Source: JADHOX01 sp038120515 (lineage in GTDB: Bacteria; Pseudomonadota; Alphaproteobacteria; Rickettsiales; JABIRX01). From it: a stretch of DNA of 52,078 nucleotides. The notes beneath the pieces are model-generated. The model did not search any database. It was given only the letters and a program-made list of their open reading frames with translations, and was not told the origin of the DNA. The stretch spans positions 1 through 52,078 of the forward strand of contig JAYOLW010000011.1 in assembly GCA_038120515.1 (NCBI GenBank). Reading direction: 5' to 3'. Positions 44,786 to 52,078 of this stretch are shown piece by piece. The position numbers were made by a program, and so were the translations under genes. Positions within the stretch are counted from its first letter, which is position 1; the number at the start of each line of letters is the position of its first letter.

Positions 44786-45433
44786 TTATAAAACTTCAAA
44801 ACAAAGCAATGAAATTGGCGCAACAAATAACAGACTATCTAATCGATCAAGTAACCCTCCATGTCCTGGAATTAAATTTGAAGAATCTTTAACACCATAA
44901 ACCCTTTTTAATTTTGATTCAAATAAATCACCGGCTTGTGCAAAAATTGATAATATAACTGACATAACAAGAAAATTTACAATTTTTATTCCATCAATAA
45001 AAATGTAGCTAACAAAACCTATTAACGTAGCACCTAACAAACCTGAAATCGCTCCTGAAATAGTTTTATTTGGGCTCACATTTGGCATCAATTTAGGCCC
45101 CTTTAAATAATTACCACCAAAAAAAGCCGCAATATCAGTAGCCCAGACAAGAAACAATATATATATTATAACCTCTAAACCATTTTCAAGAGATCTGAGA
45201 TAAATAAGAGAAAGACATGGAATTCCAAGATAGATAATATTAATTATCAAACGTAATTTAAAATCAAGTTCAGAGCTTTTTGTCATTTCATTTAACTCAG
45301 AACACAAGATAACAAGGGCTACTATAGTTAAAAAATTAAAAAGAAAACCACCATAGAAAACACAAAAGAATACAAATGGTAGAAGAATTAATGCAGATAA
45401 AACTCGTTTTTTAAGATTATTAAGATTGATCAT
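44786..45433 (-). CDS. cdsA: Phosphatidate cytidylyltransferase CdsA
   Basis: Inner-membrane enzyme making CDP-diacylglycerol, the precursor of all phospholipids. From the ATG at 45433 it has 215 residues; an upstream in-frame TTG at 45484 would add 17 residues that look unlike the family. It has about six helices, the motif SPNKTISGAISGLLG and the CdsA signature LKRVYGVKDSSNLIPGHGGL followed by LDRLDSLLF. Short for the family (E. coli 285) but normal for alphaproteobacteria with fewer N-terminal helices. Confidence 0.92.
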   Translation of the reverse strand: MINLNNLKKRVLSALILLPFVFFCVFYGGFLFNFLTIVALVILCSELNEMTKSSELDFKLRLIINIIYLGIPCLSLIYLRSLENGLEVIIYILFLVWATDIAAFFGGNYLKGPKLMPNVSPNKTISGAISGLLGATLIGFVSYIFIDGIKIVNFLVMSVILSIFAQAGDLFESKLKRVYGVKDSSNLIPGHGGLLDRLDSLLFVAPISLLCFEVL

Positions 45434-45499
45434 GATTTGACAAATATTTTTGCCACATTTAATAGGGAATCTTAAAAATTGCAAGAACCTATATTTGGA

Positions 45500-46198
45500 T
45501 TAATCACCTCCATAACGTCTTGATCTCGACTGAAAAAACTCTATAGCTTCTTGATAAGCTTCTATTCCAAAATCAGGCCAGTATATATCTGTAAAATATA
45601 ATTCCGTATAGGCTATTTGCCATAATAAAAAATTACTTATCCTAACTTCACCACCCGTCCTTATCAACAGATCAGGATCAGGTATATCAACAGTATCAAG
45701 AAATTTCTCAAACATCTTTTCATCAACATTGCCTTCCAAACCTTTTGACAACATTTTATTTACAGCATTTAAAATTTCTTGACGCCCACCATAGCTTAAA
45801 GCAACATTTAAAAAAAGACCATCATTCATTGATGTAGATTCTTCCAAAGCAAACAATTTTGACATTAATTCTTGACCAAAACTTTCGATATGTCCAATTG
45901 ACCTAAATCTAACATTCCTATCAATTAAGTCTTTTTGATAGTCATTAATAAACTTAGTCAAAAGAAATTTAAGATGCTGTATTTCACTCTCAGATCTTTT
46001 CCAATTTTCAGAAGAAAAAGCAAACAAGGTTAAATACTTAATTCCAATTTGGTTAGAAAAATCAATAACATCATTTACTCTTTTACTGCCACTTTCATGT
46101 CCGAAAGCTATTGAAACTTTATTATTGCGCGCCCACCTTCTATTTCCATCCATAATAATTGCGACATGCTGAGGATATAGATTATTATGTTTTACCAT
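45500..46198 (-). CDS. uppS: Undecaprenyl diphosphate synthase UppS
   Basis: Cis-prenyltransferase that makes the C55 lipid carrier for peptidoglycan. The 232 residues contain the diphosphate-binding HVAIIMDGNRRWARNN near residue 11, TLFAFSSENWKRSESE near residue 57 and the C-terminal PDLLIRTGGEVRISNFLLWQ near residue 175 and ELYFTDIYWPDF. All family motifs are intact. It lies 11 bases after frr. Confidence 0.96.
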   Translation of the reverse strand: MVKHNNLYPQHVAIIMDGNRRWARNNKVSIAFGHESGSKRVNDVIDFSNQIGIKYLTLFAFSSENWKRSESEIQHLKFLLTKFINDYQKDLIDRNVRFRSIGHIESFGQELMSKLFALEESTSMNDGLFLNVALSYGGRQEILNAVNKMLSKGLEGNVDEKMFEKFLDTVDIPDPDLLIRTGGEVRISNFLLWQIAYTELYFTDIYWPDFGIEAYQEAIEFFQSRSRRYGGD

Positions 46199-46209
46199 AT
46201 TATAAAAAG

Positions 46210-46758
46210 CTATACGCTCATTATATCTTCTTTCTTTTTCTCAAATAATTTATCAATATTTGAAATATAATCATCTAAAATTTTCTGAACCTGATCCTGG
46301 TTAACAAAAAGATCATCTTTAGAAATAACTCCTGATTTTTCATCTTTTTTTAGTTTTTCGATTTCATCACGCCTAATATTTCTTAAAGCTATTTTTGATT
46401 GCTCAAGGTAGTTTGCACAAATCTTAACATATTCCTGTCTTCTTTCTTGAGATAATTTAGGAAAAGGAATCTTTAAAATATTGCCATCTTTTATTGGATT
46501 CAAATTTAAATCACTATTTCTGATAGCTTTATCCACAGAATCAGTATGTGAACTATCCCATACCTGAACAGATAGAGTCACAGCGTCAATTGATGATATA
46601 GAAGCCAATTGATTAACTGGCATTTCAGAGCCATAGGCATTAACCATAATTGATTCTAGTATTTTTGGCGACGCTCTACCAACTCTAACCCCAGCAAGAT
46701 GCTCTACAAAAACACTTGTGGCAGTATCCATTCTAGATTTTATATTTTTTTCATCCAC
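46210..46758 (-). CDS. frr: Ribosome recycling factor Frr
   Basis: Splits post-termination ribosomes with EF-G. The 182 residues show RMDTATSVFVEHLAGVRVGR near residue 9, the RASPKILESIMVNAYG region and PFPKLSQERRQEYVKICANY near residue 110. The start is GTG at 46758, supported by a strong upstream Shine-Dalgarno sequence; an ATG four bases later is out of frame. It begins 1 base after the pyrH stop. Confidence 0.96.
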   Translation of the reverse strand: MDEKNIKSRMDTATSVFVEHLAGVRVGRASPKILESIMVNAYGSEMPVNQLASISSIDAVTLSVQVWDSSHTDSVDKAIRNSDLNLNPIKDGNILKIPFPKLSQERRQEYVKICANYLEQSKIALRNIRRDEIEKLKKDEKSGVISKDDLFVNQDQVQKILDDYISNIDKLFEKKKEDIMSV

Positions 46759-46759
46759 T

Positions 46760-47485
46760 TTAAGAATCCTCCTTAATTAATGTATATTTAGACTTACCAG
46801 TAAACAGATTAACCATTTGATCATTACTTTTTATTGAGAAAACAACAATTGGTAAATTATTGTCTCTAGATAATGAAATTGCTGAACCATCCATAACTCT
46901 CAAATTATCAGAAAGAACTTTTGAGTATGATATTGTTTCATATCTTTTAGCATCACTATGTTTTTTTGGATCCATATCATAAACACCATCAACACTTGTA
47001 GCTTTTAACAATAAGTCACAACCCATTTCAATTGCTCTCAATGCCGCAGCCGTATCAGTAGTAAAGAATGGGTTTCCAGTTCCAGCCGCAAAAATAACTA
47101 TTCGACCTTTCTCCATATTTCTGATAGCTTTTCTTCGAACATAAGTCTCACAGATCTGAGTCATTGATATTGCTGACATCACTCTTGTTGAAACACCAAG
47201 CATTTCTAAAGAGTTTTGAAGAGCCAAAGCATTTATAACCGTTGCAAGCATTCCCATATAATCGGCACTTGCACGCTCCATTCCTTTAGAGGCGGCAGAT
47301 ACCCCCCTAAAAATGTTACCACCACCAACAACTAGACAAATTTCTTTATTAAGGTCAAAAACTTCTTTAATTTCTGAACAAACCCTATTTATGGTGTTAA
47401 GATCATGACCAAAATCATTATCCCCCATAAGAGATTCCCCAGATATTTTTATTAATATTCTTTTAGAATCGTAAGGGAGAGTCAT
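46760..47485 (-). CDS. pyrH: UMP kinase PyrH
   Basis: Phosphorylates UMP to UDP. The 241 residues belong to the amino-acid-kinase fold: RILIKISGESLMGDNDFG at the start, CLVVGGGNIFRG near residue 50, GMERASADYMGMLATVINAL near residue 67 and the nucleotide region FAAGTGNPFFTTDTAAALRA near residue 132. Length matches E. coli PyrH. It lies between tsf (3-base gap) and frr (1-base gap). Confidence 0.97.
   Translation of the reverse strand: MTLPYDSKRILIKISGESLMGDNDFGHDLNTINRVCSEIKEVFDLNKEICLVVGGGNIFRGVSAASKGMERASADYMGMLATVINALALQNSLEMLGVSTRVMSAISMTQICETYVRRKAIRNMEKGRIVIFAAGTGNPFFTTDTAAALRAIEMGCDLLLKATSVDGVYDMDPKKHSDAKRYETISYSKVLSDNLRVMDGSAISLSRDNNLPIVVFSIKSNDQMVNLFTGKSKYTLIKEDS
46768..46775 (-). 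promoter_or_regulatory. Strong ribosome binding site that fixes the frr GTG start
   Basis: Minus-strand AAGGAGGA lies 9 bases before the GTG at 46758, inside the 3' end of pyrH. Few genes in the window show a match this good, so it gives firm support to the GTG start and to independent loading of ribosomes on frr. Confidence 0.6.
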
Positions 47486-47488
47486 ATT

Positions 47489-48406
47489 TTAACCAGCACT
47501 CAATGAAGAAACTTCTTCAGCAAAGTTTGTTTCTTCTTTTTCAATACCTTCACCTAACTCAAACCTAACAAAGTCCACTACTTCAATGTCAGAATTATTT
47601 TCTTTATTAAATTGAATAATTGCATCAGACACTTTTGTTTTACCATCAATTACAAAGGCCTGATCAAGGAAAACAACCTCCTCAAAAAACTTTCTAATTC
47701 GACCTTCAACCATTTTTTCAATAATATTATCAGGCTTACCAGAAGATCTAGCTTGCTCTGAAAAAATCTCTTTTTCTTTTTCAACTAAATCAGAAGGAAC
47801 ATCACTACTCTTAACCGAAACTGGCCTAGCTGCTGCAATATGCATAGCTAATTGTTTACTAAACTGAGATACCTCATCAGTTTCATTAGAAACTTTTAAT
47901 TTAATTAGAACTGCAATTTTACCTAAATTAGTATCAATTGCATTATGAATATAAGAATTAATATGATGGAAATCAGATTTAAGAGATGCTAATCTTCGAA
48001 CAACAATGTTTTCTCCCATTGAGCCTATTGATTCTAAGATGTAATCATTAACTTTTTGACCAGATGGCAAAACAGATTCATTTAACTTTTCTATATCGCT
48101 ATTACAATCAACAGCATTAATTAAAAGATCCTTCACAAGTGTCTGAAACTTTTCATTCCTAGCAACAAAATCAGTTTCTGAGTTAACTTCGACTATTGCT
48201 GCACCTTTATCATTAATAACAACTCCTAATAAACCATCTGAAGCAGTTCTTGTGTTTTTCTTTGCTGCTGAAGCTATACCTTTTTTTCTTAACCATTCTA
48301 CAGCAAGTTCATAGTCACCATCAGTTTCACCAAGAGCTTTTTTACAATCCATCATACCAGCTCCTGTTGATTCACGTAATTTTTTTACATCTTCAATTTT
48401 AATCAT
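47489..48406 (-). CDS. tsf: Elongation factor Ts
   Basis: Nucleotide exchange factor for EF-Tu. The 305 residues start with a UBA-like domain and the signature LRESTGAGMMDCKKALGETD, followed by the exchange core with EVNSETDFVARNEKFQ near residue 74 and MHIAAARPVSVKSSDVPSDL near residue 187. A short acidic tail follows. It lies 18 bases after rpsB, the standard rpsB-tsf pair. Confidence 0.97.
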   Translation of the reverse strand: MIKIEDVKKLRESTGAGMMDCKKALGETDGDYELAVEWLRKKGIASAAKKNTRTASDGLLGVVINDKGAAIVEVNSETDFVARNEKFQTLVKDLLINAVDCNSDIEKLNESVLPSGQKVNDYILESIGSMGENIVVRRLASLKSDFHHINSYIHNAIDTNLGKIAVLIKLKVSNETDEVSQFSKQLAMHIAAARPVSVKSSDVPSDLVEKEKEIFSEQARSSGKPDNIIEKMVEGRIRKFFEEVVFLDQAFVIDGKTKVSDAIIQFNKENNSDIEVVDFVRFELGEGIEKEETNFAEEVSSLSAG

Positions 48407-48424
48407 GTTTTTGACCTTATAAAT

Positions 48425-49519
48425 TTATTTAGTTTCTTTAACTTCTTCTTTGCCCTCAGATTTTTTTGTCTTTTTTTCTGCAGTAGGCTTCTTAGCTTCT
48501 TTTGTAGAATCTTTAGATTTTGCAACTTTAGTAGCTTTTGCCTTTGGCTCAGACTTTTCAGATTTATTTGACTTAGCTTTAGTTTTCACTTCACTTTTAG
48601 AACTTTCTTCATTTGAACTAGATTCAGCTTTATTAATTGAATCATCTGATAACGACTCAATATTTGCAACTGCATCTTCTTTGCCAATTTTGGAAGATTT
48701 AACATCAGATTGGTAACCAGAATCTTCTGAAGCTTTGTTTGCAGCAAAATTTTCTTTTACTAAATCATCAACTTTATTATTTTTAGAAACTGATTTAATT
48801 GCTTCAGAAATATAAGAAAAGATTGTAGAAAGAGACTTAATTGAATCATCATTTGCTGGTATTGGATATTTTACATTTTCTAATGTTGCATTAGTATCAA
48901 CTATACCAACAACTGGAATGCCAAGTTTTGCTGCTTCCTTTATTGCAATAATTTCTTTATTTGTATCAGCGACAACCATTAAATCTGGGAGAGATTTCAT
49001 ATTTCTTACACCATTTAATGACAAATAAAGCTTCTCTAATTTCCTAGCATAACTTAACTTTTCTTTTTTAGTTAATTTAGCTTCTTTATCAGAAAGAATA
49101 GCTTCAATACTTTCCATTGTTTTAATAGAATTTGAAACAGTTAAATTATTTGTAAGCATTCCACCTAACCACCTATGATTAACATAGAACTGACCACACT
49201 CTTTAGCTTTTTCTTCAATAATTGCAGAAGCCTGTTTTTTTGTTCCAACAAACAAAACTTTTCCATTAGATTTAACGGTATCAGCAACAACTCGAAGTGA
49301 AATTTCAAGCATTTGTTTTGTTTTATCCAAATTTATTATATGCATATCACCTTTTGAACCGTAGATNNNNNNNNNNNNNNNNNNNNNNNNNNNNNNNNNN
49401 NNNNNNNNNNNNNNNNNNAAAGGAGCCATTTTAGGGTTCCATCTACGCTTTCTGTGACCAAAATGCGATCCAGCTTGTAACAATAACTTAACATCAACTT
49501 TAGGAAAGGAAATACTCAT
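48425..49519 (-). CDS. rpsB: 30S ribosomal protein S2 with long Lys/Ser/Glu-rich tail (interrupted by assembly gap)
   Basis: S2 binds the 30S head-body junction. The frame begins MSISFPKVDVKLLLQAGSHF and matches S2 through about residue 245, including VNHRWLGGMLTN and PDLMVVADTNKEIIAIKEA, with a 52-N run near the N-terminus. Relatives read KMxPF/Y-IYG there, so only one residue (Phe) should fill it; the frame as written carries about 17 surplus residues. After the S2 core comes an unusual tail of about 115 residues, rich in Lys, Ser, Glu and Ala. True length should be near 347 residues against about 240 in E. coli. Confidence 0.95.
   Translation of the reverse strand: MSISFPKVDVKLLLQAGSHFGHRKRRWNPKMAPXXXXXXXXXXXXXXXXXXIYGSKGDMHIINLDKTKQMLEISLRVVADTVKSNGKVLFVGTKKQASAIIEEKAKECGQFYVNHRWLGGMLTNNLTVSNSIKTMESIEAILSDKEAKLTKKEKLSYARKLEKLYLSLNGVRNMKSLPDLMVVADTNKEIIAIKEAAKLGIPVVGIVDTNATLENVKYPIPANDDSIKSLSTIFSYISEAIKSVSKNNKVDDLVKENFAANKASEDSGYQSDVKSSKIGKEDAVANIESLSDDSINKAESSSNEESSKSEVKTKAKSNKSEKSEPKAKATKVAKSKDSTKEAKKPTAEKKTKKSEGKEEVKETK
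49367..49418. other. Assembly gap (52 Ns) inside rpsB
   Basis: A run of 52 undetermined bases. On the rpsB strand the left flank ends CCT-TT and the right flank begins ATCTACGGT. Comparison with S2 relatives implies a single missing T (completing Phe), so the gap length is probably a scaffolding estimate. Confidence 0.9.
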
Positions 49520-49619
49520 ATAATACCATAATAATTAGTTAAACATCGATAAGCAAAATATTAAGAAATACACTAATTAAAAAGCTTATCTGAAAATTTA
49601 GATATAAAATACACAAGAA

Positions 49620-49970
49620 TTACTTGCCTTCAAGACTTTTTTTTATTTCTCTAACAGAGTCAAGAGAATAAGTTAAATTTCTAACAGAATCATCTAAAAA
49701 AGATCTAAATTCCTTTAAAGTTGAAAGCGAAACTTCTAAATGCTCAATTTGTGAACGAGATTCTTGTTTAATCTCAACAAGTTTTTTTAAATATAAATTT
49801 TGTTTCTGAGCACCAAAAATAAGTTTAGCTCCATGATAAGGATTATTTAAACCAAGAAAATTACCTATATCTGTTAAGCTAGTTAAACTGAACTCACGGC
49901 ACAAACCTTCATACAATTCTCTCTGAAAAGGCTTCATCCATTTATATTTTTGTTGTGTAAAATCTGACAT
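49620..49970 (-). CDS. Unrecognised 116-residue helical protein
   Basis: I do not recognise the family. It has a conserved-looking aromatic N-terminal half (KWMKPFQRELYEGLCREF, then GNFLGLNNPYHGAKLIFGAQ) with no signal peptide or membrane segment, and a C-terminal half (about 58-116) that looks like a helical coiled coil. A phasin-like fold is possible on length and helicity but I see no specific motif. It lies between rdgB and rpsB on the same strand, with about 100 bases on either side, so it is probably transcribed by itself. Confidence 0.6.
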   Translation of the reverse strand: MSDFTQQKYKWMKPFQRELYEGLCREFSLTSLTDIGNFLGLNNPYHGAKLIFGAQKQNLYLKKLVEIKQESRSQIEHLEVSLSTLKEFRSFLDDSVRNLTYSLDSVREIKKSLEGK

Positions 49971-50029
49971 GCGAATTAAATAATATTTATTTTTGATAAA
50001 ATATTAAGAATATTATAAAATCAACAAAA

Positions 50030-50066
50030 AAAAAGAGACGGGCAAAGGAGGTAAAAACCCGTCTCC
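50030..50066 (-). terminator. Intrinsic terminator downstream of rdgB
   Basis: On the minus strand GAGACGGG (plus 50058-50065) pairs with CCCGTCTC (plus 50035-50042) around a 15-base loop and is followed by nine Us. It begins about 8 bases after the rdgB stop. The loop carries ACCUCCUUU, the same nine bases as the anti-Shine-Dalgarno end of 16S rRNA. Confidence 0.85.
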
Positions 50067-50072
50067 ATATAT

Positions 50073-50693
50073 TCATAATACACCTTCCGTATCTTTTTTG
50101 CAACTATATATTTTGTTTTTTATTTTTTTTAAAGCTCTGATTCTATGATTATCATAGTTTTTTTCTTCAAAACTAAACTGACCAAGAGTTTTTTTTGAGT
50201 ATTTAGGAATAAATATTGGATCATAACCAAATCCATTGTTACCAATTGGAGTATGTGACAATGTACCATCATACCTACCTGAACATAAAATTACTGGCTT
50301 ATCAGGAACTTTAAGAGCAATAGCACAATAAAAGAAAGCATCAATATCATCATTATTTACATCAATACCACAATGTAATAATTCATTATAAACTTTATCT
50401 ATAGCTAAAGAAAAATTTTTTGACGGACCAGCCCAGCGAGCAGAATAAACACCAGGTTTATTATTTATAGAAGGAATTACTAGACCAGAATCATCAGACA
50501 AACAAGACATACCTGTTATTTTTGAATAATATTCAGCCTTAATAATAGCATTTTCCTCAAATGTTTTCCCGTTTTCTAAAGGTTCATCTATAGTTAAATC
50601 GGAAATAGAAGAAAATGATAAACCAGATTCAGATAAAAAAGAAGATATTTCAGCAACCTTACCTTTATTACCAGAAGCAATTAATATATTCAT
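50073..50693 (-). CDS. rdgB: XTP/dITP pyrophosphatase RdgB (HAM1 family)
   Basis: Hydrolyses ITP, XTP and their deoxy forms, keeping deaminated purines out of nucleic acids. The 206 residues include the substrate loop IASGNKGKVAEI at residue 4, ENAIIKAEYYSKITGM near residue 47, the metal-site SCLSDDSGLVIP near residue 62, KPGVYSARWAGP near residue 79 and GFGYDPIFIPK near residue 155. It follows tRNA-Arg and tRNA-Thr on the same strand and ends in a clear terminator. Confidence 0.96.
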   Translation of the reverse strand: MNILIASGNKGKVAEISSFLSESGLSFSSISDLTIDEPLENGKTFEENAIIKAEYYSKITGMSCLSDDSGLVIPSINNKPGVYSARWAGPSKNFSLAIDKVYNELLHCGIDVNNDDIDAFFYCAIALKVPDKPVILCSGRYDGTLSHTPIGNNGFGYDPIFIPKYSKKTLGQFSFEEKNYDNHRIRALKKIKNKIYSCKKDTEGVL

Positions 50694-50704
50694 AATAAAA
50701 TTTA

Positions 50705-50781
50705 TGGTGCGTCCGAAAGGATTCGAACCTTTGACCCACAGCTTAGAAGGCTGTTGCTCTATCCAGCTGAGCTACGGACGC
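50705..50781 (-). tRNA. tRNA-Arg (anticodon TCT)
   Basis: Cloverleaf of 77 bases on the minus strand: acceptor GCGTCCG/CGGACGC, D arm AGCTC..GAGC, anticodon loop with TCT (plus-strand 50745-50747), T arm GGTTCGAATCC, and encoded CCA at 50705-50707. It follows tRNA-Thr by 16 bases. Confidence 0.95.
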
Positions 50782-50797
50782 CTATTATTAAAAAGAA

Positions 50798-50873
50798 TGG
50801 TGCCGAAAGAGAGACTTGAACTCCCGACCTCTCGCTTACAAGGCGACTGCTCTACCAACTGAGCTATTTCGGC
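50798..50873 (-). tRNA. tRNA-Thr (anticodon TGT)
   Basis: Cloverleaf of 76 bases on the minus strand: acceptor GCCGAAA/TTTCGGC, D arm AGCTC..GAGC, anticodon loop with TGT (plus-strand 50838-50840), T loop AGTTCAAGTCT, and encoded CCA at 50798-50800. It lies about 65 bases downstream of 5S rRNA and may be a distal part of the rRNA transcript. Confidence 0.95.
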
Positions 50874-50926
50874 ATTGGAATTTTTATAAGAACAAATATA
50901 TTAAAAACAAGAAATAAAAAAAAAAA

Positions 50927-51074
50927 AAAGCTCTATACAAAGCTTGGCGATTACCTACTCTCCCACAAAAATTATTGCAGTACAATCAGCGCTACGAGGT
51001 TTTCACTTCTGAGTTCGAAATGGAATCAGGTGGTTCACCCTCAGCTATAGTCACCAAGCTATGTATAGAGCTTT
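50927..51074 (-). repeat. Inverted repeat flanking 5S rRNA (processing stalk)
   Basis: The 13-base arms aaagctctataca (50927-50939) and tgtatagagcttt (51062-51074) are perfect complements and extend 5S helix I outward. Such stalks are usual sites for RNase III/RNase E maturation of 5S rRNA. On the minus strand the 3' arm runs into about 15 Ts, which could also cause partial termination before the tRNAs. Confidence 0.6.
50942..51059 (-). rRNA. rrf: 5S ribosomal RNA
   Basis: The minus strand reads a complete 5S rRNA: helix I GCTTGGTGA..TCGCCAAGC, the loop B/C region GAACCACCTGATTCCATTTC followed by GAACTCAGAAGTGAAAACC, and the 3' GGGAGAGTAGGTAATCGCCAAGC. Ends are estimated from helix I to within a few bases. 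It lies about 75 bases downstream of 23S rRNA. Confidence 0.93.
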
Positions 51075-51135
51075 AACTCAGTACATAACGATACAAATAA
51101 TAAAAATAACACTGTATACAACACTTCAGCAAAAT

Positions 51136-52078
<943 letters not shown>

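Noticed and set aside
48450..48716. Open frame on the plus strand opposite the rpsB tail
   Set aside because: It mirrors the low-complexity Lys/Ser codons of the rpsB tail on the other strand, has no ribosome binding site and no family resemblance.
49587..49604. Hairpin tatct/agata before rpsB as a terminator for the 116-residue gene
   Set aside because: Five AT base pairs only; such repeats are frequent by chance in DNA this AT-rich.

Overview
The window looks like a chromosome segment from an AT-rich alphaproteobacterium with a streamlined genome, probably a draft or metagenome assembly because it contains one run of Ns. Several gene strings have the order typical of alphaproteobacteria: rpsB-tsf-pyrH-frr-uppS-cdsA-dxr-rseP-bamA-skp-lpxD-fabZ-lpxA-lpxI, fur-miaB-ybeY-corC-lnt, hisB-DUF2628-hisH-hisA, and tRNA-Tyr/tRNA-Gly in front of tuf. 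LpxI rather than LpxH, a CarD regulator and a membrane-anchored CycM-type cytochrome c also fit. Histidine synthesis, the DXP isoprenoid route and lipid A genes argue against a strongly reduced obligate parasite. I cannot place it at order level by eye. Nearly all of it is dense housekeeping sequence, and no gene-free stretch exceeds about 200 bases.

Layout. 1-2700 (minus): 5' end of tuf, tRNA-Gly, tRNA-Tyr, then hisA, hisH, a DUF2628 membrane protein and hisB; hisF is not here. 2837-6102 (plus): mlaA-mlaC (lipid transport), folC and carD, closed by a strong bidirectional terminator. 6156-10794 (minus): sucD, sucC, a CHCC zinc-finger protein, purF and cvpA. 10984-20588 (plus): dapA, smpB, a large AsmA/YhdP-like protein, a Na+/Ca2+ exchanger family protein, secF, an ArsC-like protein and gatCAB. 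20592-25588 (minus): an unrecognised 447-residue protein with a glycine-rich hydrophobic segment, a polyprenyl diphosphate synthase, tRNA-Leu, dxs and trmL. 25618-27751 (plus): rlmE and a nitronate-monooxygenase-like flavoprotein. 27769-33096 (minus): lnt, corC, ybeY, miaB, fur and a SCO1/SenC protein. 33135-35403 (plus): cytochrome c and a YejA-like peptide-binding protein. 35413-49519 (minus): rodA and the long envelope/translation supercluster back to rpsB. 49620-52078 (minus): a small unknown protein, rdgB, tRNA-Arg, tRNA-Thr, 5S rRNA and the 3' part of 23S rRNA.

How they work together. The 35-50 kb block couples translation factors (S2, EF-Ts, RRF), UMP kinase, undecaprenyl and CDP-diacylglycerol supply, DXP synthesis, outer-membrane protein assembly (RseP, BamA, Skp) and lipid A synthesis (LpxD, LpxA, LpxI). 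Dxs and Dxr supply isoprenoid units for UppS and the polyprenyl synthase. GatCAB implies indirect charging of Gln- and/or Asn-tRNA. MlaA/MlaC, Lnt and the AsmA-like protein serve envelope lipid homeostasis.

Most notable observations: fabZ, inside the otherwise intact lpx cluster, has an in-frame TAA and has also lost its catalytic histidine motif. The N run in rpsB almost certainly hides only about one base. A structured, terminator-like element lies between cvpA-purF and dapA. The 447-residue glycine-zipper protein has no family I recognise. I did not find an obvious new multi-gene system.
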